A DNA stretch of 10,707 nucleotides from NCBI GenBank assembly GCA_012522165.1, contig JAAYKZ010000084.1:1-10707 (forward strand). Reading direction: 5' to 3'. The translations under genes and the position numbers were made by a program. This DNA comes from Clostridiales bacterium (GTDB lineage Bacteria > Bacillota > Clostridia > Caldicoprobacterales > UBA3941). How positions within the stretch are numbered: the stretch's first letter is position 1; each line of letters begins with the position of its first letter. This document shows positions 1-6,613 of the stretch, piece by piece. Below the pieces are notes generated by a model that had not been told where the DNA came from, made no database searches, and saw only the letters and a program-made list of their open reading frames with translations.

Positions 1-574
1 AGGCAGGACCTTTGCAAGAGCCATTTTCTTCTTACCAGTTATTTTGGCTTCGGGAATCATTGCAAACCTTGAAAGCTCAAGTCTAATTGAAGCAGTACAG
101 GCTCAAAGGGCTGGATCTAGGTTTTTAAACGCATTAAGCAGCTTTGAATTAGAGAGAATGATGCTGCAAATGGGGATTGATGAAACCATTGTAGACTACC
201 TGACCGGGGCAGTGAATCGTATATATGAGATAATAAGCCTTTCAGGTGTACAAATTCTAATATTCCTTGCCGGTATCCAGTCAATACCATATCACCTGTA
301 TGAGGTGGCAACCATAGAAGGATCTACAGGCAATGAGACATTTTGGAAAATAACTTTTCCAATGGTAAGTCCACTTATTCTAGTTAATACAATTTATACT
401 ATTATAGATCACTTTGCTAGCAATGCTATGACCGAATTAATTCGTGAGACGGCCTTCAACAATTTTAACTTTGGATTAAGCTCGGCCATGGCCTGGGTCT
501 ATTTTACCATTATAGGCATTATATTGGTGGTTTGTTCATACTTAATTTCTAAAAGAGTATTCTATCATGAATAA
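1..574 (+). CDS. Sugar ABC transporter permease, MalF/UgpA type (5' partial)
   Basis: One of two membrane subunits of a carbohydrate importer. The reading frame (codons from base 2) is open through the left edge, so the TTG at 44 is internal and the N-terminal transmembrane segments are missing. About 190 residues are visible. A hydrophobic segment (AIFFLPVILASGII) is followed by a polar stretch of about 50 residues, then further membrane segments and a C-terminal one ending in KRVFYHE. The cytoplasmic EAA loop that contacts the ATPase fits the family pattern: EVATIEG, nine residues, then ITFP. The next permease gene begins 34 bases after the stop, and xylanase and GH43 genes follow. A xylo- or arabinoxylo-oligosaccharide substrate is therefore inferred from context, not from this sequence. 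The family is secure; the substrate is not. Confidence 0.9.
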   Translation, partial: GRTFARAIFFLPVILASGIIANLESSSLIEAVQAQRAGSRFLNALSSFELERMMLQMGIDETIVDYLTGAVNRIYEIISLSGVQILIFLAGIQSIPYHLYEVATIEGSTGNETFWKITFPMVSPLILVNTIYTIIDHFASNAMTELIRETAFNNFNFGLSSAMAWVYFTIIGIILVVCSYLISKRVFYHE

Positions 575-593
575 GGCAACAAATTTTGCTTTT

Positions 594-600
594 AAGGAGG
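594..600 (+). promoter_or_regulatory. Shine-Dalgarno fixing the start of the second permease
   Basis: AAGGAGG lies 8 bases before an in-frame TTG at 609. The upstream ATG at 567 overlaps the preceding gene and has no purine-rich ribosome site before it, so TTG 609 is preferred. Confidence 0.8.
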
Positions 601-608
601 TAGCTGCA

Positions 609-1568
609 TTGACAAATGAAAATAAATTGACCATAATATTTGAACAAGTGAAAAAATGGTTTTGGCCTTTCGTGCGTACAGTGCTGCTAGTAGGTTTGTC
701 CTTTGTTATTCTGTATCCAGTTTTCAAGAAGATTACTATGGCCATAAGAGCCAAGTCGGATCTTTATTCGCCAATAGTTGTGTGGATTCCTCAGAATTTA
801 AGTCTGGAGAACTTCCAATACGCAATTGAGATGATGGATTACTGGCGAACTCTTGTTAATACCACTCTTTTGTGTTTGATGACAACTTTTTTAACCTTGG
901 TTTCCTGCATTCTAGCCGGTTATGGTTTCGCCAGGCTGAGATTTAAAGGAAGTAACTTGCTCTTTGCAGGTGTAATATTTACCATCCTAGTTCCACCTAC
1001 AACTATTTTTGTTCCCCTTTATTTCAATCTGAGAAATTTTACTCTAATGGGCATAATTCCTTTATTTACTGGAAAAGGGGTTAACTTGATGGACAGCTAT
1101 TGGCCCTTTATCCTTACATCCATCACTGCTAATTCTTTTAAGTCTGGACTTTTTATCTTTATATTTAGACAGTTTTTCAGGGGAATTCCACGTGAACTGG
1201 AAGAGGCCGCCTATGTAGATGGAGCAGGCGTTACTAGGACATTCTTGAGTATAATGCTGCCTAATGCAGTACCCGCCATTACAACTGTAGCCCTCTTTTC
1301 CTTCGTATGGCAGTGGAATGACAGCTTCTATACTACCATGTACTTAACATCAGCAAAAGTTATGGCTACACAGTTAGCGTCCCTGCCTTACAATCTACAA
1401 ATAAGGTTAATTGAAATGCTGGGTGGAAGCGCCAAGGCAGATCCTTTCTATTTAAGCATGGTACAGGATACAGGCATACTGCTTTCCATGCTGCCTCTAA
1501 TTGTATTGTATATATTCACTCAACGGTACTTTGTTGAAAGTATCCAAAGAACAGGTATCGTTGGCTAG
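609..1568 (+). CDS. Carbohydrate ABC transporter permease, MalG/LplC type
   Basis: Second membrane subunit of the CUT1-type importer, partnering the permease encoded just upstream. The chosen TTG start gives 319 residues, close to the roughly 280-300 usual for MalG-like subunits; an ATG at 567 would add 14 residues. The sequence has an N-terminal membrane segment after a basic, aromatic stretch (KKWFWPFVRT), about six hydrophobic segments in total, and a textbook EAA loop: EAAYVDG, nine residues, then IMLP. The C-terminus (IVLYIFTQRYFVESIQRTGIVG) is typical of the family. The region between the third and fourth membrane segments (LMGIIPLFTGKGVNLMDSYW) is somewhat longer than in MalG, as in LplC-like members. 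The xylanase gene begins 28 bases downstream, so the genes are very likely one operon. A xylo-oligosaccharide substrate is inferred from neighbours only. Confidence 0.93.
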   Translation: MTNENKLTIIFEQVKKWFWPFVRTVLLVGLSFVILYPVFKKITMAIRAKSDLYSPIVVWIPQNLSLENFQYAIEMMDYWRTLVNTTLLCLMTTFLTLVSCILAGYGFARLRFKGSNLLFAGVIFTILVPPTTIFVPLYFNLRNFTLMGIIPLFTGKGVNLMDSYWPFILTSITANSFKSGLFIFIFRQFFRGIPRELEEAAYVDGAGVTRTFLSIMLPNAVPAITTVALFSFVWQWNDSFYTTMYLTSAKVMATQLASLPYNLQIRLIEMLGGSAKADPFYLSMVQDTGILLSMLPLIVLYIFTQRYFVESIQRTGIVG

Positions 1569-1596
1569 TGGTATATAAACGGTGGTGATAAGCATA

Positions 1597-2853
1597 ATGA
1601 CAAACAAAGCAAAAAAATGGACTTTAATATTAATAGGGGGTAGTGTTTTTATGATAGCTGTATTAACTGCATTTTTGAATGGAGGAAAGATTTTTAATTT
1701 TAAAAGTGATTCAGAAAACCAGCATGTAAGCTCTGCAGAAAATGAAAACCAACAAGAAAACCAGGACAATAATTTAAAGGATGAAGTCAGCCAACCAAAA
1801 GAGCCTTCTATTGAGGAAGATATTCCTTCTTTGGCAGAGGTTTATAAAGATTATTTTCCTATAGGAGCAGCTATTGAACCAAGATATACTACTGGACTAA
1901 TCTCTGAGCTTTATAAGAAGCATGTGAATATGCTAGTAGCAGAAAACTGTATGAAACCAATAGAAATTCAACCAACCGAGGGCAACTTTACATGGCAGTC
2001 TGCAGATAAGATTGTCCAATTTGCCAAGGAAAATGGAATGGAACTTCGTTTCCATACCCTTGTTTGGCATAATCAAACACCGGACTGGTTTTTCCTAGAT
2101 AAGGATGGAAAACCAATGGTGGATGAGACAGATCCAAAAAAACGGGAAGAAAACAAAGAGCTACTTCTAAAACGACTTGAAGATCATATAACTGTTGTTG
2201 TTTCCCGTTATAAAGATGACATTAAGTCCTGGGATGTAGTAAACGAAGTGATTGAGCCAGGCGATGGTAATCCTAACGGCATGCGAAACAGCCCTTGGTA
2301 CCAGATTACAGGAACAGAATTTATTGAAAGGGCATTTAAAGTAGCACGTGAGGTAGGAGGAGAAGATTTAAAGCTATATATAAATGATTATGGAACAGAT
2401 AACCCTGTTAAGCGAGATCACCTGTATAACTTGGTAAAGGATATGCTGGACAAAGGTGTACCAATAGATGGTGTAGGTCACCAGACCCATATTGATGTGT
2501 ATTCACCTTCCATTGATCGAATAATTGAGTCAATGAAGAAGTTTGCTGGCCTAGGACTAGATAATATTGTGACTGAACTGGACATGAGCATTTACAGCTG
2601 GAACAATCGCAGTGATTATGGTGACAATATTCCAGAGGACATAATTCAGTTGCAAGCCAAGCGCTATAAGGAGTTATTTGAGGCCTTTAAGGAAAACAAA
2701 GACATATTAAGCGAAGTAGTATTTTGGGGTATTTCCGATGAATATTCCTGGCTTAATGGTTTTCCTGTAAGGCGGACAAATGCACCCCTGCCATTTGATA
2801 GAAACTTTCAGGCAAAGCCAGCATTTTGGGCAATAGTAGAAGCTTCTCAGTAG
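1597..2853 (+). CDS. Endo-1,4-beta-xylanase, glycoside hydrolase family 10, membrane-anchored
   Basis: Retaining endo-xylanase that cuts the beta-1,4-xylan backbone. With ATG 1597 the protein has 418 residues; GGTGGTGAT, one base from the consensus ribosome site, lies 7 bases before it. A GTG at 1582 is the alternative and adds 5 residues. Residues about 8-25 form a hydrophobic segment after KAKKW. No lipobox cysteine or clear AxA site follows, so an uncleaved signal anchor is likely. Next comes a low-complexity linker rich in N, Q, E and S (about 35-75), then the GH10 barrel (about 80-418). Family hallmarks are AENCMKP, HTLVWHNQTPDW, the acid/base Glu217 in WDVVNE, and the nucleophile Glu327 in VTELDMS, followed by FWGISDEYSW near the C-terminus. 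There is no carbohydrate-binding module here, although the GH43 enzyme encoded next has one. It is inferred to act outside the cell and feed the upstream importer. Confidence 0.95.
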   Translation: MTNKAKKWTLILIGGSVFMIAVLTAFLNGGKIFNFKSDSENQHVSSAENENQQENQDNNLKDEVSQPKEPSIEEDIPSLAEVYKDYFPIGAAIEPRYTTGLISELYKKHVNMLVAENCMKPIEIQPTEGNFTWQSADKIVQFAKENGMELRFHTLVWHNQTPDWFFLDKDGKPMVDETDPKKREENKELLLKRLEDHITVVVSRYKDDIKSWDVVNEVIEPGDGNPNGMRNSPWYQITGTEFIERAFKVAREVGGEDLKLYINDYGTDNPVKRDHLYNLVKDMLDKGVPIDGVGHQTHIDVYSPSIDRIIESMKKFAGLGLDNIVTELDMSIYSWNNRSDYGDNIPEDIIQLQAKRYKELFEAFKENKDILSEVVFWGISDEYSWLNGFPVRRTNAPLPFDRNFQAKPAFWAIVEASQ

Positions 2854-2871
2854 TGGCAAGGAGGCTTATAA

Positions 2872-4476
2872 GTGGGTATTGATTTGGAAAGAAATGGCCT
2901 GCTGATAATATGTTCCATAATCCTGGTTATAGTTTTATTAATCGGTGTTATTATTAATACTAAGGAGGTTTCTACTGAAGCTATGGAATCACAAGGTCCA
3001 GATAACAAAAAGACTGATGATGTTGGCAGTGCTAACTACAATGCAAAAGACTCTACTTCCACTAAAGCTATTGGGAAGCATCCTCCAAATGCTAATCCTT
3101 TGATTTCCCATAAATTTGGAGCAGATCCATGGGCACTGGTTTATGATGGCCGAGTATACGTGTATACTACTCATGATATATTGGAGTATGATAAAAAAGG
3201 GAATATTGTAGATAACACATATGCAAAGATTAACAAGATATCTGTTATATCTTCCGATGATTTAAGAAACTGGACTGATCATGGAGAAATTAAGGTAGCA
3301 GGACCCGAAGGGGCGGCAAAATGGGCTACCCAGTCATGGGCGCCTGCAGTTGCCCATAAGGTAATTGATGGAAAAGATAAGTTCTTCCTGTATTTTTCAA
3401 ACAATGCAAGCGGCATAGGTGTTCTTGAGAGCGACAGTCCTGTTGGTCCATGGAGGGATCCCATAGGAAAGCCCTTGATCTCACGTTCAACTCCTGGTGT
3501 AGAAGGCGTTGTATGGCTATTTGATCCTGCCACACTAGTAGACGATGACGGCAAGGCATATATCTACTTTGGTGGAGGGATTCCAAAAGGAGAAGAAGCC
3601 ATGCCCAATACCGGTCGGGTAATGCAGCTAGGGGATGATATGATCAGTGTGGTAGGTGAAGCCACTGTAATGCCTGCTCCCTTTATGTTTGAATCATCTG
3701 GAATTAACAAAATAAATGGCGTGTATTACTACTCCTATTGCAGTAATTTCTTTAGTGGGCAACGTCCTGAAGGCAGTCCAGCAGCAGGAGTAATTGCATA
3801 TATGACCAGCAACAGCCCATTCGGACCATGGGAGTATAGGGGAACAATTTTAAGGAATCCAAGTGAATTTTTTGGAGTTGGGGGCAATAATCATCATTCG
3901 ATTTTTGAATTCCAGGGTAATTGGTATATTGTTTACCACGCACAAACTGTTGCAAAAGATATGGGGGTTCCAAAAGGTTACCGTTCTCCTCACATAAATC
4001 AAGTAACCTTAAATGACGACGGTACTATTGAGGAAGTAATAGCTAATTATGAAGGTGTACCTCAGCTAAAAAGCCTGAATCCCTATAAAAAGGTGCAAGC
4101 AGAGACATTTGCATGGAGTGCAGGAGTTAGCACAAGGCCCATTTCAGATACTGAACCTTGGCAAAGGGCTTTGACGGATATAGATAATGGGGACTGGATC
4201 GCCATCTCTCAGGTTGATTTTGGTGAAAGGAGCCCTTCCACTTTTACTGCAAGGGTTTCTAATGTAAAAGTCCACAGCCAAATTGAGCTTCGCCTAGATG
4301 GAGTGGAGGGTAAGTTGATTGGGACAGTTGATATCCCATTAAATGATAAAAATCAAGATTGGGTTGATGTATCAGCTAAAGTTTCGGAAGTTCAAGGTGT
4401 CCACGACTTGTATATGGTGTTTAGAGGAAAACCAGATACAAAGCTGCTGGATTTTGATTACTGGCAATTCAAATAA
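2872..4476 (+). CDS. GH43 arabinoxylan hydrolase (arabinofuranosidase/xylosidase) with C-terminal CBM6, membrane-anchored
   Basis: Inverting family 43 glycosidase of 534 residues. The GTG start has AAGGAGG 7 bases upstream. Residues about 9-28 are a hydrophobic anchor without a lipobox, followed by a polar linker to about 72. The five-bladed propeller domain spans about 75-400 and shows the expected carboxylates: Asp85 in ADPW (base), Asp218 in LFDPATLVDDDG (pKa modulator) and Glu274 in FESSG (acid). A central histidine pair occurs in GGNNHHSIF. Residues from about 407 (KVQAETFAW) to the end (DFDYWQF) form a CBM6-type beta-sandwich that would bind xylan. The domain order and the start of the catalytic domain (NPLISHKFGADPW) resemble B. 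subtilis XynD, an arabinoxylan arabinofuranohydrolase. Arabinose removal is therefore the best guess, but xylosidase activity cannot be excluded from sequence. The gene is last in the operon, 18 bases after the xylanase. Confidence 0.93.
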   Translation: MGIDLERNGLLIICSIILVIVLLIGVIINTKEVSTEAMESQGPDNKKTDDVGSANYNAKDSTSTKAIGKHPPNANPLISHKFGADPWALVYDGRVYVYTTHDILEYDKKGNIVDNTYAKINKISVISSDDLRNWTDHGEIKVAGPEGAAKWATQSWAPAVAHKVIDGKDKFFLYFSNNASGIGVLESDSPVGPWRDPIGKPLISRSTPGVEGVVWLFDPATLVDDDGKAYIYFGGGIPKGEEAMPNTGRVMQLGDDMISVVGEATVMPAPFMFESSGINKINGVYYYSYCSNFFSGQRPEGSPAAGVIAYMTSNSPFGPWEYRGTILRNPSEFFGVGGNNHHSIFEFQGNWYIVYHAQTVAKDMGVPKGYRSPHINQVTLNDDGTIEEVIANYEGVPQLKSLNPYKKVQAETFAWSAGVSTRPISDTEPWQRALTDIDNGDWIAISQVDFGERSPSTFTARVSNVKVHSQIELRLDGVEGKLIGTVDIPLNDKNQDWVDVSAKVSEVQGVHDLYMVFRGKPDTKLLDFDYWQFK

Positions 4477-4480
4477 TATT

Positions 4481-4526
4481 AACTATAGGGGGGACTAAAT
4501 ATCCCCCCAATAGTTTTTGTTTTTTT
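4481..4526 (+). terminator. Strong intrinsic terminator of the xylan operon
   Basis: AACTAT (4481-4486) pairs with ATAGTT (4510-4515), and GGGGGG (4488-4493) pairs with CCCCCC (4503-4508) around a 9-base loop, with one A/A mismatch between the two blocks. A T-rich run interrupted by one G follows to 4526. It begins 4 bases after the GH43 stop codon and separates the sugar genes from carD. Confidence 0.93.
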
Positions 4527-4538
4527 GCAAAATTTATA

Positions 4539-4567
4539 TTGACACAAGGGCACTATCATGCTAAAAT
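4539..4567 (+). promoter_or_regulatory. Upstream carD promoter P1 (sigma-70/SigA type)
   Basis: Consensus -35 TTGACA at 4539-4544, a 17-base spacer, then TAAAAT at 4562-4567. The -10 is preceded by TGC, making an extended -10. It lies just after the terminator and about 75-100 bases before the carD start. Confidence 0.7.
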
Positions 4568-4577
4568 AATTAGTTTA

Positions 4578-4606
4578 TTGACAAACGGCCTTCTTTATGT
4601 TATAAT
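4578..4606 (+). promoter_or_regulatory. Downstream carD promoter P2, perfect consensus
   Basis: TTGACA at 4578-4583, exactly 17 bases, then TATAAT at 4601-4606: a full-consensus housekeeping promoter. Transcription would start near 4613, leaving a 5' leader of about 28 bases with the ribosome site AAGGGAGG at 4625-4632. Confidence 0.85.
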
Positions 4607-4640
4607 TTATGATGTTAATAATATAAGGGAGGCATCGTTC

Positions 4641-5129
4641 ATGTTTGAGATAGGGGATAAGGTGGTATATCCTATGCACGGTGCTGGCATTATCGAAGGC
4701 ATTGAAGAGCGCGAGATCTTAGGCGAAAAGCAGAGTTACTTTATTTTAAGGTTTCCAGTTGGGGATATGAAGGTCATGATTCCTACAGCCAATGTAGAAC
4801 AGATTGGTATCCGGGAGGTTATTTCCGTTGAAGAAATAGATAAAGTAGTTGAGTTTTTAAGTAGCGACCAATCCCATATGTCAAATAATTGGAATAAAAG
4901 GTATCGCCAAAACATGGAGAAGATAAAATCAGGTGATATATACGAAGTTGCAGAAGTAGTTCGTAATCTTATGCTGCGAGATCGTGAAAAAGGATTATCC
5001 ACTGCAGAGAGAAAAATGTTATCTAATGCAAGGCAAATCTTAATTAGTGAAATAGTCCTATCTAAAGATGCTGACGAAGAAGAAGTGACAGCATTAATTG
5101 ATGGAATTATTGATGGTGAGGGCGTCTAA
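4641..5129 (+). CDS. carD: CarD/CdnL-family RNA polymerase-binding transcription regulator
   Basis: Cytoplasmic protein of 162 residues. Characterised CarD/CdnL proteins bind the RNA polymerase beta subunit and alter open-complex stability at promoters, including rRNA promoters. The N-terminal 60 or so residues are the Tudor-like polymerase-interaction domain: FEIGDKVVYPMHGAGIIEGIE at the start, then YFILRFPVGDMKVMIPT. The rest is helical and basic (NNWNKRYRQNMEKIKSGD, VVRNLMLRDREKGLSTAERKML), as expected of the DNA-contacting C-terminal half. ATG 4641 is chosen because AAGGGAGG lies 8 bases before it and the family begins at MFEIGD. The open frame runs upstream to a TTG at 4539, but that codon lies inside promoter P1. 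The gene appears monocistronic, with two promoters before it and a terminator at its end. Confidence 0.93.
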   Translation: MFEIGDKVVYPMHGAGIIEGIEEREILGEKQSYFILRFPVGDMKVMIPTANVEQIGIREVISVEEIDKVVEFLSSDQSHMSNNWNKRYRQNMEKIKSGDIYEVAEVVRNLMLRDREKGLSTAERKMLSNARQILISEIVLSKDADEEEVTALIDGIIDGEGV

Positions 5130-5145
5130 TAGGACGCTCTTTTTT
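5119..5145 (+). terminator. Terminator overlapping the carD stop codon
   Basis: AGGGCGTC (5119-5126) pairs with GACGCTCT (5133-5140), with one G-U pair and a 6-base loop. A run of T follows to 5145. The TAA stop codon (5127-5129) lies in the loop, so the 5' arm is coding sequence. Confidence 0.85.
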
Positions 5146-5210
5146 ATATACAAAATACATAATAAAATATATAAATCGGTTATATTTCCCATTTTTTCCT
5201 TATAAAAATC

Positions 5211-5219
5211 TGGTATAAT
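5211..5219 (+). promoter_or_regulatory. Extended -10 promoter of the PIN-TRAM gene
   Basis: TGGTATAAT at 5211-5219 is a consensus -10 with the TGN extension. No good -35 is seen at the expected distance (ATTTTT at 5191-5196), so recognition would rest on the extended -10. It lies about 30 bases before the start codon, in a 118-base AT-rich gap. Confidence 0.65.
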
Positions 5220-5233
5220 GTTAATAATAGAAT

Positions 5234-5246
5234 AAGGAGGTGATCT
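5234..5246 (+). promoter_or_regulatory. Unusually complete Shine-Dalgarno sequence
   Basis: AAGGAGGTGATCT matches the full 13-base complement of the typical bacterial 16S rRNA 3' end. The ATG follows at 5248, with 7 bases between AGGAGG and the start codon. It should give efficient initiation from a short leader. Confidence 0.85.
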
Positions 5247-5247
5247 A

Positions 5248-6342
5248 ATGCTAAGAAGGGTAGTTAGATTTATCCTTACCCTAGCAGGCATTATATTAGG
5301 GGTTACGTTAGCATGGATGTCGGTACACATATTAACTGAAAGAGGAATTGAGCTAATTGTATATCAGGATATAATAATTTACTTTTTATTTGCAATTGCA
5401 TTTGGTCTATTGTTTTTTATTCTATCAAAGAAAGTAATTCATTACACTGTTGAATTTGTCAGGATAATAGAGCATAAATTGCAAGAGATGCCAGCCAACG
5501 ACATTTTATTTGGGGTTTCAGGTCTTATTATCGGTCTTTTAATTTCATATTTAGTAACCTATCCAATAAGACAGTTAAATATAGGTTGGTTATCCATCAT
5601 ACCCACTACTTTGATTTATTTATTCTTTTGTTACTTAGGAATCAACGTTGCTGTTAAAAGATGGAAGGAAATTGATTGGACGGAACTGTTAAAGAGAATT
5701 CAGAAAGAGCGACATGGTCAGGAAATAGTCACTAGCAGGCCCAAAATACTAGATACCAGCGTTATTATTGATGGCAGGATATTTGATATTTGTAAAACGG
5801 GATTTGTAGAAGGCCCCCTTGTTATTCCTGCATTTATATTAGAGGAACTTAGGCATATTGCTGATTCTTCCGATACTCTAAAGAGAAATCGTGGTCGGCG
5901 CGGGCTTGACATTCTAAACAAAATCCAAAAAGAACTGGATATACCGGTGGAGATATATGAAAAGGATTTTGAAGATATCCAGGAGGTGGATAGCAAGCTA
6001 CTTAAGCTGGGTCAGCTTTTAAATGGTGCGGTGCTAACTAATGATTACAACCTGAATAAAATAGCGGAGTTTCAGGGAGTTCCAGTACTTAATATAAATG
6101 AGCTAGCCAACTCTGTAAAGCCAGTGGTCTTACCAGGAGAGGAAATGTTGGTCCAGGTTATCAAGGATGGTAAGGAGATGGGTCAGGGCATTGGTTATCT
6201 AGACGATGGCACAATGATCGTAGTAGATGGAGGCAAAAAACATGTAGGGGAGACTATAGATGTACTTGTAACCAGTGTACTCCAGACTGCTGCCGGCCGC
6301 ATGATATTTGCTAAGCCAAAGGCCGTTGACAAAGTAGTGTAA
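5248..6342 (+). CDS. Four-TM membrane protein with cytoplasmic PIN and TRAM domains (YacL family)
   Basis: A 364-residue integral membrane protein of the B. subtilis YacL type. Four hydrophobic segments are visible at about 5-27, 42-60, 85-106 and 113-135. A PIN-like nuclease fold (about 165-285) follows, with acidic residues Asp169 in LDTSVIIDGRI, Glu200 in FILEEL, Asp248 and Asp266 in TNDYN, which would form the metal site. A TRAM RNA-binding domain (about 295-355) carries GEEMLVQVIKDGKEMGQGIGYLDDGTMIVV. PIN domains are usually Mg-dependent ribonucleases, so a membrane-tethered RNA-cleaving role is a family-level inference; the substrate is unknown. The gene stands between carD and ispD, as is common in Clostridia and similar to yacL before ispD in Bacillus. 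It has its own extended -10 promoter and terminator. Confidence 0.92.
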   Translation: MLRRVVRFILTLAGIILGVTLAWMSVHILTERGIELIVYQDIIIYFLFAIAFGLLFFILSKKVIHYTVEFVRIIEHKLQEMPANDILFGVSGLIIGLLISYLVTYPIRQLNIGWLSIIPTTLIYLFFCYLGINVAVKRWKEIDWTELLKRIQKERHGQEIVTSRPKILDTSVIIDGRIFDICKTGFVEGPLVIPAFILEELRHIADSSDTLKRNRGRRGLDILNKIQKELDIPVEIYEKDFEDIQEVDSKLLKLGQLLNGAVLTNDYNLNKIAEFQGVPVLNINELANSVKPVVLPGEEMLVQVIKDGKEMGQGIGYLDDGTMIVVDGGKKHVGETIDVLVTSVLQTAAGRMIFAKPKAVDKVV

Positions 6343-6414
6343 ACTTATGTTAAAATTTAGTTTCTTATTAGACATATTTGTTATAGAACTGTTAAAAGTT
6401 TCAAACAAAATACT

Positions 6415-6444
6415 GCGGCGGGTTGTACCTCGCCGCTTTATTTT
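6415..6444 (+). terminator. Intrinsic terminator after the PIN-TRAM gene
   Basis: GCGGCG (6415-6420) pairs with CGCCGC (6431-6436). The inner GGT/ACC can extend the stem around a TGT loop, with one T bulged, and a TTTATTTT tract follows. It ends a 3' untranslated stretch of about 72 bases. Confidence 0.88.
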
Positions 6445-6451
6445 ATATAAT
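6423..6451 (+). promoter_or_regulatory. Possible ispD promoter nested in the terminator
   Basis: TTGTAC at 6423-6428 (a weak -35), a 17-base spacer, then a consensus TATAAT at 6446-6451. The -35 lies in the terminator hairpin loop and its 3' arm is in the spacer. It is the best promoter candidate in the 271-base gap before ispD; no better -35/-10 pair was found there. Confidence 0.4.
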
Positions 6452-6613
6452 ACTAATGACTATTTCTTAGCAAAATCAATGAAGGTGCTCACTTGTCAAT
6501 AGTCCATTTGTAGGGATGAAGTGATAGCTGTTGAGTAGAATAATAGGTTTATAAATGGATTTAACATTAAGAACAATGACTTGCAATAGAAAAGCATTGA
6601 AAAGGAGTAGAAA
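6452..6613 (+). promoter_or_regulatory. ispD leader with three consecutive inverted repeats
   Basis: No gene was found in this gap. Three possible RNA stems follow each other: GACTATT 6458-6464 with AATAGTC 6498-6504; CCATTTGTA 6504-6512 with TATAAATGG 6550-6558 (nine pairs, one G-U); and CAATGaCTT 6574-6582 with AAGCATTG 6592-6599 (one bulged A). The last ends just before the ribosome site AAAGGAG at 6601-6607. It matches no riboswitch or T-box that I recognise. The stretch is AT-rich, so chance pairing is possible. Confidence 0.3.

Noticed and set aside
4539..4640. N-terminal extension of CarD from a TTG at 4539
   Set aside because: That stretch contains both promoters, and the family N-terminus and ribosome site agree with ATG 4641.
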